Below are positions 35,904 to 45,789 of a stretch of 64,000 nucleotides of DNA, piece by piece. Numbering within the stretch: position 1 is the first letter of the stretch; each line of letters begins with the position of its first letter. Position numbers and translations under genes: made by a program. The DNA comes from Bradyrhizobium xenonodulans (GTDB lineage Bacteria > Pseudomonadota > Alphaproteobacteria > Rhizobiales > Xanthobacteraceae), in contig NZ_CP089391.1 in NCBI RefSeq assembly GCF_027594865.1, positions 6,292,501 to 6,356,500 on the forward strand, written 5' to 3'. The notes below the pieces were generated by a model. It did no database searches. It saw only the letters and a program-made list of their open reading frames with translations, and was not told where the DNA came from.

Positions 35904-35991
35904 GTAGCCCGGATGGAGCGCAGCGCGATCCGGGAACGGTGCCCCCACCGGGCGAGCGGCCCCGGATTACGCTGCGCTCGATTCGAGCTAC
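35904..35991. repeat. REP-like double palindrome
   Basis: Two inverted copies, cccggatggagcgcagcg and a degenerate cgctgcgctcgattcg, face each other around a GC-rich centre just after the reductase gene. It may also serve as a transcription terminator. Confidence 0.6.
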
Positions 35992-36170
35992 ATTCAATCG
36001 CCCCGCGGCAATGTGCGGGAACGACGATCCGCTAACCCCTACGGCCCCGCACTTATACGGCCGTCGAATCCACCGTGGGCAACACATCGTGATTCGCACC
36101 GTGGCGCTCGACGCGCAGCGGCCGGGTTGATAAGCCCCTGTCCGCGAATGGTGGGGACTTGAGTCGGGAC

Positions 36171-37685
36171 ATGACGGTTGCGATCGAGATGGGGCAGACC
36201 ACGGCGGGCGCCGCGGCGGCCATGGACCTCGAGGAACTCCTAGCGACCCGTCTCCTGGTGCAGGGCAATTCGGGCTCCGGCAAGTCACATCTCTTGCGGC
36301 GGCTGCTGGAGCAGAGCGCGCCCTGGGTGCAGCAGGCCATCATCGACGCCGAAGGCGACTTCGTCACGCTGGCCGAGCGTTTTGGCCATCTGGTGATCGA
36401 GGCCGAGGACCACACCGAGCGCGGCCTTCAGGTCGCCGGCGAGCGCGCGCGGCTGCATCGCGTCTCCACCGTGCTCAATCTCGAAGGGCTCGACGCCGAG
36501 AACCAGATGCGGCGCGCGGCGGCGTTCCTCGGCGGCCTGTTCGACGTCGACCGCGACCATTGGTACCCGATGCTGGTGGTGGTGGACGAGGCGCAGCTGT
36601 TCGCGCCAGCGGTGGCCGGCGAAGTCTCCGACGAGGCGCGAAAGCTCTCGCTCGGCGCGATGACCAATCTGATGTGCCGCGGCCGCAAGCGCGGGCTTGC
36701 CGGCATCATCGCGACCCAGCGCCTGGCCAAGCTCGCCAAGAACGTCGCGGCGGAAGCCTCCAACTTCCTGATGGGCCGGACCTTCCTCGACATCGACATG
36801 GCGCGCGCCGCCGACCTGCTCGGCATGGAGCGGCGGCAGGCCGAATCCTTTCGCGATCTCGAACGCGGACAGTTCATGGCGCTGGGACCTGCGCTGTCGC
36901 GACGCCCGTTGCGTCTGCATATCGGCCCGACCGACACTCACGCGCGCAATTCGACGCCGCGGCTGATGCCGCTGCCGGAATCCACGATGGAGGATATGCG
37001 CGCCGTGATCCTGGCCGCGCCGCCGCCCGATGCCAGCCGGCCGCAGCGCCGGCCCGCGCCTGATCTGCTCGAGCAGCTCCGCGCTGCAAAGGCGGCCGCC
37101 ACGCCGGAGATCCGGCCGGAAGTGGTCGAGGTGCCTGTCAGCGCCGAAAAGCTCGCAGAGCGGCGCGAGCGCGTCGATCGCACCTTGCGCGCCGTGCTCG
37201 CCGCGCCCGACGCCGGCTTCCGTGCCGTCGGCGTGCTCTATCAGGAGTTCGTGGTCCGCTGCCGCATCGAGGGGCTCGGGACGGCCGTGCCCGACCTCAC
37301 CGAATTCCGCCGCATGCTGACGCATGCGCGCGCCGGGCTCGGCACCGATCTCGCCGAGGACGACGCCTGGCAGGACGTGTCGCTGCGCGCCTCGATCCTG
37401 CCCGACGACATGCAGGGCGTGTTCATGATGATCGCGCGCGCCGCGAAGGAAGGCTGGCCCTGTCCCGGCGATGCCGCGATCGCCCGTGCCTATGGCTCGC
37501 ATTCGCTGCGCCGGGCGCAACGCCTGCTCGGCTACATGGAGGAGCAGGGCCTGATCGTCGTCCAGCTCGACGGCGGCGGCCGCCGGATCGTGACGCTGGT
37601 GGAATTGGCCTGGGCGACCGCGCCGGGCGATCCCAATGGCGACGATCTGCCGGCGGAGCAGGTCGTGAGCGCGGCGTCGGCCTGA
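36171..37685 (+). CDS. HerA/DUF87-type ATP-binding protein
   Basis: The 504-residue product from the ATG at 36171 (an in-frame TTG at 36159 is possible) has Walker A GNSGSGKSH (Lys38) and Walker B MLVVVDEAQLF, then GRKRGLAGIIATQRLAKLAK with a candidate sensor. These are features of the HerA/FtsK-like DUF87 ATPases. The C-terminal half (about 300-480) contains helix-turn-helix-like segments (AIARAYGSHSLRRAQRLLGY). Such proteins may translocate DNA, but no NurA nuclease partner is adjacent. Role unassigned. Confidence 0.75.
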   Translation: MTVAIEMGQTTAGAAAAMDLEELLATRLLVQGNSGSGKSHLLRRLLEQSAPWVQQAIIDAEGDFVTLAERFGHLVIEAEDHTERGLQVAGERARLHRVSTVLNLEGLDAENQMRRAAAFLGGLFDVDRDHWYPMLVVVDEAQLFAPAVAGEVSDEARKLSLGAMTNLMCRGRKRGLAGIIATQRLAKLAKNVAAEASNFLMGRTFLDIDMARAADLLGMERRQAESFRDLERGQFMALGPALSRRPLRLHIGPTDTHARNSTPRLMPLPESTMEDMRAVILAAPPPDASRPQRRPAPDLLEQLRAAKAAATPEIRPEVVEVPVSAEKLAERRERVDRTLRAVLAAPDAGFRAVGVLYQEFVVRCRIEGLGTAVPDLTEFRRMLTHARAGLGTDLAEDDAWQDVSLRASILPDDMQGVFMMIARAAKEGWPCPGDAAIARAYGSHSLRRAQRLLGYMEEQGLIVVQLDGGGRRIVTLVELAWATAPGDPNGDDLPAEQVVSAASA

Positions 37686-37713
37686 GCCGGCGGATTTAGA
37701 ACGGGCAGGTCAC

Positions 37714-38781
37714 TCACATTGCCTCGGTTGCATTGATGCCCACGAGCGCATCCGGCGAACGGCGCCCGTCATCCGCAAACATGCGGCGATAGAGCACCAC
37801 CGAAACCAGCCATGCGATCGCGAACAGCGCGATCACGACCAAGCCGACATTCGCGAGCGACTCGTTGAGGCCATCGACCAGCGACCATACGCCGCCGGTC
37901 AGACCAAGCCGGTCGGCGATCAGGCCGAACGCCTCGATGCCGCCGATGAGCAGCGCGACCGCGAGGGAGGCGCCGGTGATGGTGAGGTTGTACCAGAGCT
38001 TGCGCAAGGGATCGACGAAGGCCCAGCGATAGGCGCTGACCATCAGCGCGGAATCGGCGGTGTCGACCAGCGCCATGCCGGCTGCGAACAGCGCGGGAAA
38101 GACCATGACATCGGCAAGCGATGCGCCGCGCACAGCTTCGCTCGCGGAGATGCTGAGCAGGCCGATCTCGGTCGCGGTGTCGAAGCCGAGGCCGAACAGG
38201 AAGCCAAGAGGGTACATATGCCCCGGCTTTGTCACCAGGCGGAACATCGGGCCGAGCAGCCGCGCCAGGACTCCGCGATTGGCGAGCAGTGCATCGAGAC
38301 CTTCGGCGTCGTGAACGCCCTGCTCGCGCGCCGCGCGGAACGTCCGCCACAGGCCGGCGAAGATGACGAGATTGATCGTCGCGATCACTAGCAAAAACAG
38401 CGCCGACACGGAGGTGCCGATCAAGCCGCCGATGTCCTTGAGCAGGCTGCCGCCGCCAAGACTCACCACGCCGAGCGCAAGCAGCATGGTCGCGACCATG
38501 ACGACCGTGGAATGGCCCAGCGCGAAATACAGACCGACGCCGCGCGGCCCGCCACCCGCATGCATCAGCTTGCGCACGACATTGTCGATCGCGGCGATGT
38601 GGTCGGCATCGACGGCGTGACGGAGGCCGAACACCCAGGCCAGCAGCGCGGTCGCCATCACCGTGGGGCGGTCGCCGAATGCCGCGAAGGCCCAGGCCCA
38701 GGCAGCGACGTTGGCGGCGATGAGCCCGCCGAACAGCAGCAGCAGTCCGGGCTCGACCGCCCGCAAAGACCATCTCGTCAC
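37714..38781 (-). CDS. NiCoT-family nickel/cobalt permease
   Basis: Secondary transporter importing Ni2+ and/or Co2+. The 355-residue product starts at a GTG and has about eight membrane helices. It carries the family signature RHAVDADHI (residues 54-62) and the second conserved block LGFDTATEI (198-206). Nickel uptake in bradyrhizobia serves hydrogenase and urease. A candidate NikR operator sits 30-57 bp upstream (38811-38838), supporting nickel as substrate. Confidence 0.92.
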   Translation of the reverse strand: MTRWSLRAVEPGLLLLFGGLIAANVAAWAWAFAAFGDRPTVMATALLAWVFGLRHAVDADHIAAIDNVVRKLMHAGGGPRGVGLYFALGHSTVVMVATMLLALGVVSLGGGSLLKDIGGLIGTSVSALFLLVIATINLVIFAGLWRTFRAAREQGVHDAEGLDALLANRGVLARLLGPMFRLVTKPGHMYPLGFLFGLGFDTATEIGLLSISASEAVRGASLADVMVFPALFAAGMALVDTADSALMVSAYRWAFVDPLRKLWYNLTITGASLAVALLIGGIEAFGLIADRLGLTGGVWSLVDGLNESLANVGLVVIALFAIAWLVSVVLYRRMFADDGRRSPDALVGINATEAM

Positions 38782-38810
38782 GCAACCCGTTCCCGTCGTC
38801 CGCGCCTCAG

Positions 38811-38838
38811 GTATGATCTTTCCATAGAATGATCACAC
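38811..38838 (-). promoter_or_regulatory. Candidate NikR operator
   Basis: GTATGA (38811-38816), 16 bases, then TCACAC (38833-38838) differs at one position from the NikR consensus GTATGA-N16-TCATAC. It lies directly upstream of the nickel/cobalt permease gene. Confidence 0.6.
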
Positions 38839-38882
38839 CGACCAGTGCAATTCCGGCCGACCGGGACGGGTCTTGCGCAGAG

Positions 38883-39623
38883 CTAGGCCGCCTCAGACCC
38901 ACCGAGATAGGCGTCGCGCACCCTGGGATCGTCCTTCAGCGCCCTCGCCGGGCCTGACAGCACGATCTTGCCGGTCTGGAGCACATAGGCTTCGTGTGCG
39001 ATCTCGAGCGCGAGGCTGGCGTTCTGCTCGACCATGAACACCGACACGCCTTCCTGGTTGATAGTACGGATCAGCTCCAGCACACGGTCGACATAGAGCG
39101 GCGACAGACCCATGGTCGGCTCGTCCATCACGATCATGCGCGGACGGCTCATCAGCGCGCGCGCCATCGCGACCATCTGCTGCTCGCCGCCGGAGAGCGA
39201 GCCGGCGCGCTGCGACAGCCGCTGACCGAGCTTCGGGAACAGCGTGAGCATCTTGTCGAGATCCTGCGCCACCGCGTCGCGGTCGTTGCGCACGAAGGCA
39301 CCCATCAGGATGTTCTCGCGCACGCTCATGTCCGCGAACAGCCGCCGCGCCTCCGGTACCGAGGCGATGCCGCGGCGGACGATCTGCGGCGTGGTGAGCC
39401 CGATCAACGACGCGCCATCGAATGTCACCTCGCCCGAGCGCGGCTTCACCAGGCCCAGGATGATCTTCATCGTCGTCGACTTGCCGCTGGCATTACCGCC
39501 GAGCAGGCAGACGATGTGGCCGCGACCGACCGTGATCGACAGGTCGAAATGCACCTGGGCCTGGCCGTAGAAGGTGTTGACGTCCGAGAGCGCTAGCAGC
39601 GGTTCGTGTGTACTTGTCGTCAT
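38883..39623 (-). CDS. livF: Branched-chain-type ABC transporter ATPase LivF
   Basis: One of two ATPase subunits of a HAAT-type importer. The 246-residue product has Walker A GGNASGKST (Asn and Ala in place of the usual residues), ABC signature LSGGEQQMVAMARALMSRPR, Walker B MIVMDEPTMGLSPL and the H-loop position replaced by VFMVEQN, as usual in LivF. Overlaps livG by four bases. Last gene of the seven-gene operon starting at 45789. Confidence 0.93.
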   Translation of the reverse strand: MTTSTHEPLLALSDVNTFYGQAQVHFDLSITVGRGHIVCLLGGNASGKSTTMKIILGLVKPRSGEVTFDGASLIGLTTPQIVRRGIASVPEARRLFADMSVRENILMGAFVRNDRDAVAQDLDKMLTLFPKLGQRLSQRAGSLSGGEQQMVAMARALMSRPRMIVMDEPTMGLSPLYVDRVLELIRTINQEGVSVFMVEQNASLALEIAHEAYVLQTGKIVLSGPARALKDDPRVRDAYLGGSEAA

Positions 39624-40465
39624 GCCACGCTCTCCGGCTCCGGCGTCCCCGACAGGCCGTGGCCGAGATAGGCCTCAATCACCTTGGGATCGACACGCAC
39701 GTCTTCGCCCGGCCCCTCCGCGATCTTCTTGCCCTCGTCCATGACGATGACGCGATCGGAGAGGCGCATCACCATCTCCAGCTTGTGCTCGATCAGGAGG
39801 ATGGTCAGCCCTTGCGCCTTCAGCTCGGCGACGAGGCCTTGCATCTCCGCGGTCTCGGTCGGGTTCATGCCGGCGGTGGGCTCGTCGAGCAGCAAGAGAC
39901 GCGGCTTGAGCGCGAGCGCGCGCGCGATCTCGACGCGGCGGCGATTGGCATAGGAGAGGCTGTAGGCGGGCTGGTCGATCCGCGGCAGCAGCCGCTCGCC
40001 GAACCGCGCCAAGATGGCTTTCACCTCCTCACGCAGCCGCTCCTCCTCGGCCTTGACGCTTGAAGGGCGCAGCAGTGCGAGGCCCAGCTCCAGCAGTGGG
40101 CCGATCACCGGCACCGCCGGCTTCACGGCGCGCAACCGCGTGTGGGCGCCGATCAGAACATTGTCCATGACACTGAGATTGCCGAAGACGCGGCCGAGCT
40201 GGAAGGTGCGCGCGATGCCTTCGGCCGCCAGCCGTTCAGGCGAAAGACCCGTGATGTCCTGGCCTTCGAACCGGACGTTGCCGGCATCCGGCCGGTCGAG
40301 CCCGGTCACGAGATTGAACAGCGTGGTCTTGCCGGCACCGTTCGGGCCGATGATGCTGATCAGCTCGCCTCTGGCGAGGTCGAGATCGATGGCATTGACC
40401 GCGGTCAGGCCGCCGAAGCGGCGCGTCAGCCCGCGCAGGGACAGCATGGAGGACTGCTCCGCCAT
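39620..40465 (-). CDS. livG: Branched-chain-type ABC transporter ATPase LivG
   Basis: The 281-residue product has Walker A GPNGAGKTTLFN, signature LSYANRRRVEIARALALKPR (LivG-type, degenerate), Walker B LLLLDEPTAGMNPTE and the typical IEHKLEMVMRLSDRVIVMDE. Longer insert around residues 95-135 than in Escherichia coli LivG. Its start overlaps the end of the fused permease by one base. Confidence 0.93.
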   Translation of the reverse strand: MAEQSSMLSLRGLTRRFGGLTAVNAIDLDLARGELISIIGPNGAGKTTLFNLVTGLDRPDAGNVRFEGQDITGLSPERLAAEGIARTFQLGRVFGNLSVMDNVLIGAHTRLRAVKPAVPVIGPLLELGLALLRPSSVKAEEERLREEVKAILARFGERLLPRIDQPAYSLSYANRRRVEIARALALKPRLLLLDEPTAGMNPTETAEMQGLVAELKAQGLTILLIEHKLEMVMRLSDRVIVMDEGKKIAEGPGEDVRVDPKVIEAYLGHGLSGTPEPESVA

Positions 40466-42288
40466 CAGATCGTCCCCAGCAGGCCCTGCGGCCTGAACCG
40501 CACGAGCAGCAGCAGCACGATGCCGTAGATCAGGATGCGGTACTCCGCCGCAATCCGGAACACTTCCGGCAGGCCGACCAGCGCGACAGCCCCAACAATG
40601 GCCCCGACGACATTGCCGAGACCGCCGAGGATCACGACCGTCAGCGCCAGAATGGATTGCTGTGTGTTGAAGGTCTCATGGTTGATGTAGGAATAGAGAT
40701 GCGCCGCGATGCCGCCGCTGACGCCGGCGGCGAAGCCGCCGAAGATGAAGGCCAGCGACTTGTAGCGGTTCAGGCTGAGGCCATAGGCACGCGCGGCAAC
40801 GTCGTCGTCGCGAATGGCGCGGAAGCTGCGGCCGAGATGGGAGCCGAGCAACCGGCCCTGCAGCAGCGCCAGTACGACCATCACGATGAAACTGAACCAG
40901 TAGATCGATGTCGGGCTGATCAGCTCGTAGCCGAACAGCGACAACGGCGGAATGCCGGAGATGCCGATCGGGCCGCGTGTGACGCTTTCCCAATTCAGGA
41001 TCACCAGCGACACGATCTCGCCGATGGCGAGCGTGGCAATCGAGACATAGTGTCCGCGCAGGCGGAACGACGGCGAGATCAGCGCAGTGCCGAGCGCAGC
41101 GCTCATCAGGCCGCCGCCGATGATGGCGAGACCAACGGGCACATTCAATGTCAGCGACAGCAGCGCGGAAGTGTAGGCGCCGATCGCGAGCAGCGCGGCA
41201 TGTCCGAGCGAGACCTGACCGATCGTGCCCGCAACCAGCGTCAGGCTCAGCGCGAGCATGCCGAGCAGCCAGGCGTTGATCAGGGTCTGGAGCACATAGA
41301 ACGATACCGGGAACAGCGGCAGGATCGCGAAGATCCCGGCCGCGGCAAGCAGGGCCCAGCGCGGGATGCGCACGGGACGGCTTGGCGCAATGAAGGTGCC
41401 GGTGAGAGGCTCGGGCGGCGCCTGCCGCGCGCTGGCGAACAGGCCATTTGGGCGCAGCACGAGCACGACGACCAGCAGCAGGAATGCGAACAGATTGCGA
41501 TAGCTGGTGCCGAACACGGCGACGCCGTAGCTTTCGACCAGTCCGAGCAACAAGCTCCCGATGACCGCGCCGGGCACGTTGCCGGCGCCGCCGACGACTT
41601 CGGCGACGACGCCCTTGAGCGTCGCCTGAAGGCTCATCGCGGTGTCGATCTGGTTGTAGTACATGCCGACCAGCATGCCGGAGACGCCGCCGAGCGCCGC
41701 CGCAATGCCGAACACCGCCTGATTGACCCGGTTGACATCGACGCCCATCTGCATCGCGGCGTCGCGGTCCTGCGCGGTGGCGCGCACCGCCCAGCCGAGC
41801 TTGGAGTAGCGCAGGAACACGAACAGCAAGAGCGCGCTGGTGAGGCCGACGCCGGCGATGAGCAGATCCAGCGGTCCGATGGTGCCGCCACCGACCTGGA
41901 AGCGGACATCCGGCAACTGGCTCGGTAGCGCCCGCGGGTTGGGCGAGAAGGTCAGCATCACCAGCTGGTCGAGCACGAAGCTGATGCCGATGGTCGCGAG
42001 CAACGGCGCGATGCGCACGGAGTTCTGCAGCGGACGCAGACCGAACCGCTCGATGATCAGCCCGACGATCGCGGCGGCGACCGCGACCACGACGATGGTG
42101 AGCGGCAGCGGCGTATGCAGCTGCACCACCGCGACCCAGCCGATATAGGCCCCGACGAGGTAGATCGAGCCTTGCGCAAAGTTGATCAGCCGGCTGACGC
42201 CGAAGATCAGCGCGAGCCCGACCGCAACGAGGGCGTAGACGTTACCGACGATCAGCCCGTTGATGGTGTAGTCGAGCCAGGAAGACAC
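40465..42288 (-). CDS. Fused branched-chain-type ABC permease (LivH-LivM)
   Basis: Membrane channel of the importer. The 607-residue product combines a LivH-like half ([40 protein letters not shown]) and, after a linker near residue 290-310, a LivM-like half ([60 protein letters not shown]). Both EAA-type loops are present. Such single-chain fusions are known in this transporter family. 25 bp downstream of the binding-protein gene. Confidence 0.92.
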   Translation of the reverse strand: MSSWLDYTINGLIVGNVYALVAVGLALIFGVSRLINFAQGSIYLVGAYIGWVAVVQLHTPLPLTIVVVAVAAAIVGLIIERFGLRPLQNSVRIAPLLATIGISFVLDQLVMLTFSPNPRALPSQLPDVRFQVGGGTIGPLDLLIAGVGLTSALLLFVFLRYSKLGWAVRATAQDRDAAMQMGVDVNRVNQAVFGIAAALGGVSGMLVGMYYNQIDTAMSLQATLKGVVAEVVGGAGNVPGAVIGSLLLGLVESYGVAVFGTSYRNLFAFLLLVVVLVLRPNGLFASARQAPPEPLTGTFIAPSRPVRIPRWALLAAAGIFAILPLFPVSFYVLQTLINAWLLGMLALSLTLVAGTIGQVSLGHAALLAIGAYTSALLSLTLNVPVGLAIIGGGLMSAALGTALISPSFRLRGHYVSIATLAIGEIVSLVILNWESVTRGPIGISGIPPLSLFGYELISPTSIYWFSFIVMVVLALLQGRLLGSHLGRSFRAIRDDDVAARAYGLSLNRYKSLAFIFGGFAAGVSGGIAAHLYSYINHETFNTQQSILALTVVILGGLGNVVGAIVGAVALVGLPEVFRIAAEYRILIYGIVLLLLVRFRPQGLLGTI

Positions 42289-42313
42289 GCAGCGTTCCTA
42301 CCGAGGAGGGAGA

Positions 42314-43468
42314 TCAGGTCGGCTTGCCGTCCCAGAGCGCGAACTGGCCCTTGCGCACGACGAGCTCGGCATTCATGGCGCCCTTGACGCGGCGGGTCGC
42401 GACGTCGAACGTCGCGGTGCCGAAGATCACGCTCGGGACGTCCTTGACCTTGGTGAAGGCATCGCGGATGGCGCGGCGGTCGGTGCCGCCGATCTTCACC
42501 ACGGCGGCCGCCATGTTCATCGCATCATAGGCGTAGGCGTTGAAGGCATCGGGCTCCTGCCCGTTGTATTTCTTCTTGAAGCCCGTAATGAATTTTTGCA
42601 CCTCTTGCCGCGGGTCTTCCGGGAAATAGCGCGTGCCGACATGGACCTCCTCGACGGCCTCACCGCCGAGCTCCAGAAACTTCGGCGAGTAGACCGAGCT
42701 TGCCGCGCAGATCACCTGCTTCAGCCCGACCTGGCGTGCCTGACGCGCAATCAGCGCGCCGTCGGAATAATAGGAGATCAGGATCAGACCGTCCGGATTG
42801 GCATCGCGCACGCGCACCAAGGTGGAGCGGAAGTCGCGCTCTTCGGCGATATAGCCCTCGGTGACCGCGATCTCCGCGCCATATTCCTTGGCGGCGTTGA
42901 CGAAATAGTCGCGGCTGGTGCGCCCCCAATCGGTGTTGAGGTGCAGCACGGCGAGCTTCTTCAGGTTGAGGCGCCTCACGGCATAGGACGCCAGCAACGG
43001 CTGCTCGTCGGCCTGGCTGACCGACGTGCTCCACATGAAGTCGCCGCCCTTGGTGAAGTCGGGGTGCGAGTTGGTGAAGCCGAACTGCACCAGACCCGCG
43101 CGCTGATAGATTGGGGATGCCGCCATCGAGGCCGGACTGGAGAAGTCGCCGAGCTCCAGCACGATGCGGGGATCGGACACGAATTTCTGCGCGATCGCCA
43201 CCGACTGGCGCGGATCGCTCTGGCTGTCCTCGAAATTGTAGGCGAGCTTGCGGCCGTTGATGCCGCCGGCCGCCAGGATTTCGTCGAGCGCGAGATCAAA
43301 GCCCTGCTTCCACTGCGTGCCATATTGCGCGTTCGGCCCGGTCAGGGGACCGCTGACGCCGAGCAGGATTGGCTCGGACGATTGCGCGAAGGCGGCACGC
43401 GCGGCTGCGCCGGCCATCACGGCGGCGAGCGAGCTCTTGATCAGGCTACGGCGATCGATGTTGCTCAT
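42314..43468 (-). CDS. Branched-chain-type ABC substrate-binding protein
   Basis: Periplasmic receptor of the importer. From the ATG at 43468 (GGAG 7 bp before it) the product is 384 residues. It has a Tat-like signal (DRRSLIKSSLAAVMAGAAAR) and the PBP type 1 fold (LLGVSGPLTGPNAQYGTQWK; GINGRKLAYNFEDSQSDPRQ; DPDGLILISYYSDGALIARQ-like). The ligand cannot be assigned; neighbouring oxidoreductase genes suggest it is a compound degraded by them. Confidence 0.9.
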   Translation of the reverse strand: MSNIDRRSLIKSSLAAVMAGAAARAAFAQSSEPILLGVSGPLTGPNAQYGTQWKQGFDLALDEILAAGGINGRKLAYNFEDSQSDPRQSVAIAQKFVSDPRIVLELGDFSSPASMAASPIYQRAGLVQFGFTNSHPDFTKGGDFMWSTSVSQADEQPLLASYAVRRLNLKKLAVLHLNTDWGRTSRDYFVNAAKEYGAEIAVTEGYIAEERDFRSTLVRVRDANPDGLILISYYSDGALIARQARQVGLKQVICAASSVYSPKFLELGGEAVEEVHVGTRYFPEDPRQEVQKFITGFKKKYNGQEPDAFNAYAYDAMNMAAAVVKIGGTDRRAIRDAFTKVKDVPSVIFGTATFDVATRRVKGAMNAELVVRKGQFALWDGKPT

Positions 43469-43529
43469 GAAAGGCTCCATCCACTCAGGTGTTGAAACAA
43501 AGCAGCAATTCTTGTGCCGGTGAGATTGC

Positions 43530-44108
43530 CTATGTCGAGGGCTCACCGAGCGACAGCATCAGACGGTTCGCCCAGTTGAAGAACGCGGCGCCGTTGATGA
43601 CGTCGACGATCTCGGCATCGTCGAGGCCTGCACGGCGCAGTTCCTCGATATTGTCAGGGCCGAAGGCAATCGGCGTCGCGGCCAGCGCGACGGAGGCCTT
43701 GACGACGGCATTCCAGCGCTCGCCGAGATCGGCCTTGACACCTTCGTCGAGCAGGCGCTGCACGTCGTCGCGGCGCTTGGAATAGGTGCTGGCGAAGCGC
43801 GCATGCACCGAGGCGCAGTAGATGCAGCCGTTGTAGCGCGAGGTCGCCGCGGCCGCGAGCTCGCGCTCGGCGCGCGGCAGGCCGTCCGCGACGTTGTAGA
43901 AGATGTCCTTGTCGGTCTTGGTGCGGGCCTCAAGGACTTCAGGGTCGCGCACCAGCAGGCGAAAATATTCCGACTTGGCGCGGGCGCGATCGACGAGGCC
44001 GGCGTAATGCCGCTCGGTCAGCTCGGCCTCGGGCAGCGGCTCGATCCATGACACCCAGCCGAGTTCATCCTGGGTAAAGACGACGGGCGGATTGACGGTG
44101 GCGCTCAT
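43530..44108 (-). CDS. Alkylhydroperoxidase (AhpD)-domain protein
   Basis: CMD/AhpD-fold protein. The 192-residue product has the redox motif C95-x2-C98 with His102 (NGCIYCASVHARF), the active site of AhpD-type peroxidases. It resembles the Avi_7169-type family, which I recall as occurring together with a second CMD protein and a luciferase-like monooxygenase, exactly as here. Downstream of the CMD gene by 14 bp and upstream of the binding-protein gene by about 60 bp. Confidence 0.85.
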   Translation of the reverse strand: MSATVNPPVVFTQDELGWVSWIEPLPEAELTERHYAGLVDRARAKSEYFRLLVRDPEVLEARTKTDKDIFYNVADGLPRAERELAAAATSRYNGCIYCASVHARFASTYSKRRDDVQRLLDEGVKADLGERWNAVVKASVALAATPIAFGPDNIEELRRAGLDDAEIVDVINGAAFFNWANRLMLSLGEPST

Positions 44109-44122
44109 GATGCAGCCTCCTC

Positions 44123-44722
44123 TTATGCGTTCGCGGCGGCGAGCGTGCGCAAGCCGCTGACGACCCGCACCTGGAACGACAGGAACGCGACGAGCTGGGA
44201 GAAGGTGACGATGCCGGTGTCCGACCAGCCGGCGGCGAGCAGCGCCTTCATGTCGGCGGACGCGGCATCGCGCGGGCGGAATACCAGCAGATGCGCATGC
44301 TCGAGCGCGGCGACGAGCCTGATGCCGAGAGCGGACTTGCTTGCCGCGCTGACGCGATAGATCAGGCCGGCGGTGTTCTCGACCGACAGCGGACCGGCCG
44401 GATACGAACCATACGGACCCGAGGTCCTGCCCCGCGCGATCTCAGCGTCGATCGCTTCCAACAGGCGCGCGCCGTCCGCATTCGCGGCAAGCTTCTCGCG
44501 ATAGAAGGTGGCAACGGGCGACTCTCCGTGGAGCCCGGTCACGAAAGCCGCGACCGCCGCGCGCTCGGCGAGCGAGAAATCACCCGTGTCGACCGGCTCG
44601 AACAGCGAGAGATAGCTCTTCTGTGCATTCTCGCGCGCCTGAATGCGACGGGCGCGGATGGCGTCCAGCGCCGAGCCCGGCTCGATCCCGGCGAGCGTGT
44701 CGATGATATCCGTTGGCGCCAT
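44123..44722 (-). CDS. CMD-domain protein lacking the CxxC site (Avi_7170-like)
   Basis: The 199-residue product shows the carboxymuconolactone-decarboxylase-like helical fold (LAERAAVAAFVTGLHGESPV; LLAAGWSDTGIVTFSQLVAF, then LSFQVRVVSGLRTLAA) but has no cysteine pair, so it is probably not a peroxidase. Placed between the monooxygenase and AhpD-like genes, it may form a complex with the latter. Function unknown. Confidence 0.8.
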   Translation of the reverse strand: MAPTDIIDTLAGIEPGSALDAIRARRIQARENAQKSYLSLFEPVDTGDFSLAERAAVAAFVTGLHGESPVATFYREKLAANADGARLLEAIDAEIARGRTSGPYGSYPAGPLSVENTAGLIYRVSAASKSALGIRLVAALEHAHLLVFRPRDAASADMKALLAAGWSDTGIVTFSQLVAFLSFQVRVVSGLRTLAAANA

Positions 44723-44754
44723 GATTCAGCCTCGTGCAATCACATTCATCTCGA

Positions 44755-45789
44755 CTAGCCTGCCAGCGCCACGTCGGGCGCCGTCCTGGTCCAGCCCAGC
44801 GCCGGCGCGACCTTCTCGGCGACGAGCTCGATCGAGCGCAGGATATAGGGGTGCGGCGCATCGACCGAATGCGCCTGGAAGACGAGATCAGTGATCCGTT
44901 CCAGCGTCGCGTCGGCACGGAGCGAGGCGACGACGGCGTCGGCCGCGCCGACATGCGTATCGAACGCCGTGATCATCTCCTCCAGCGTCTCGCCCGGGGG
45001 AAGGTGACCGCCCTTCATGAATTGCGGAAGCGCGCGCCGCAATCCAATGTCCGCAAGCCGCATGGCCTCGACATGGTCGTCGGCGACGAAGACGCTGCGC
45101 GAGGCCATGATGCGGGGCTCGGCGCCCTTGGGCAGCGCTGCGAGATAGGCATCGATGATGGGGTTCTGGATTTCGGCGAGCGTCGCCGCCGGCGCCTCCT
45201 TGGTCCGCGGCTGGGTGCGCGACAGCAGCAAGCCGTCGCCAGCCTTGCCCGCGCGCGCGCCGCCGGCGACCGAGAAGGTTGCCTGCCAGATCCGACCGTC
45301 GAGTTGCGGCCGCTGCGGATAGAGCGTATCGCCGCCGTCGAGCGGCTTGCCGGTCAGCGCGGCGCGGACGATCTCCAGGTTGCGGGCGAAAATCTCGTTG
45401 CGCTGGGTGCTGTCGAGGCCGAAGGCGGCGAAGGCCGACGGGTTGCCGCCGGTGCCGACGCCGAGCTCGAAGCGGCCGTTGCAGATGAGATCGAGCACCG
45501 CGGCGTCCTCGGCCACCCGCACCGCATTTTCCAGCGGCAGCGTCACGATGCCGGTGCCGAGGCGGATGCGCGAGGTCTGGGCTGCGACATAGCCGAGAAA
45601 GGTGAAGGGCGATGGAAGGCCGCCCTCGCGCTCGTGGAAATGATGCTGCGCGATCCACGCGGAATCGAGGCCCGCCTTTTCGGCGCGCACGATCTGCTCG
45701 GCGGCGAAGCGGTAGCGCTCGGCCGGCGGGGCCTCGTCGAGCAGCCGCGTGAAGAATCCCAGTCGTTTCAGGTTTGCAAAGCGCTTCAT
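44755..45789 (-). CDS. Luciferase-like FMN-dependent monooxygenase
   Basis: Bacterial-luciferase-fold flavin monooxygenase. From the ATG at 45789 the product is 344 residues beginning MKRFANLKRLGFFTRLLDEA. Family features are AEKAGLDSAWIAQHHFHERE, SRIRLGTGIVTLPLENAVRV and LICNGRFELGVGTGGNPSAF. It heads the operon that continues with two CMD-fold proteins and the ABC importer. The arrangement suggests uptake and oxidative attack on one organic substrate, possibly with peroxide detoxification. Confidence 0.87.
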   Translation of the reverse strand: MKRFANLKRLGFFTRLLDEAPPAERYRFAAEQIVRAEKAGLDSAWIAQHHFHEREGGLPSPFTFLGYVAAQTSRIRLGTGIVTLPLENAVRVAEDAAVLDLICNGRFELGVGTGGNPSAFAAFGLDSTQRNEIFARNLEIVRAALTGKPLDGGDTLYPQRPQLDGRIWQATFSVAGGARAGKAGDGLLLSRTQPRTKEAPAATLAEIQNPIIDAYLAALPKGAEPRIMASRSVFVADDHVEAMRLADIGLRRALPQFMKGGHLPPGETLEEMITAFDTHVGAADAVVASLRADATLERITDLVFQAHSVDAPHPYILRSIELVAEKVAPALGWTRTAPDVALAG

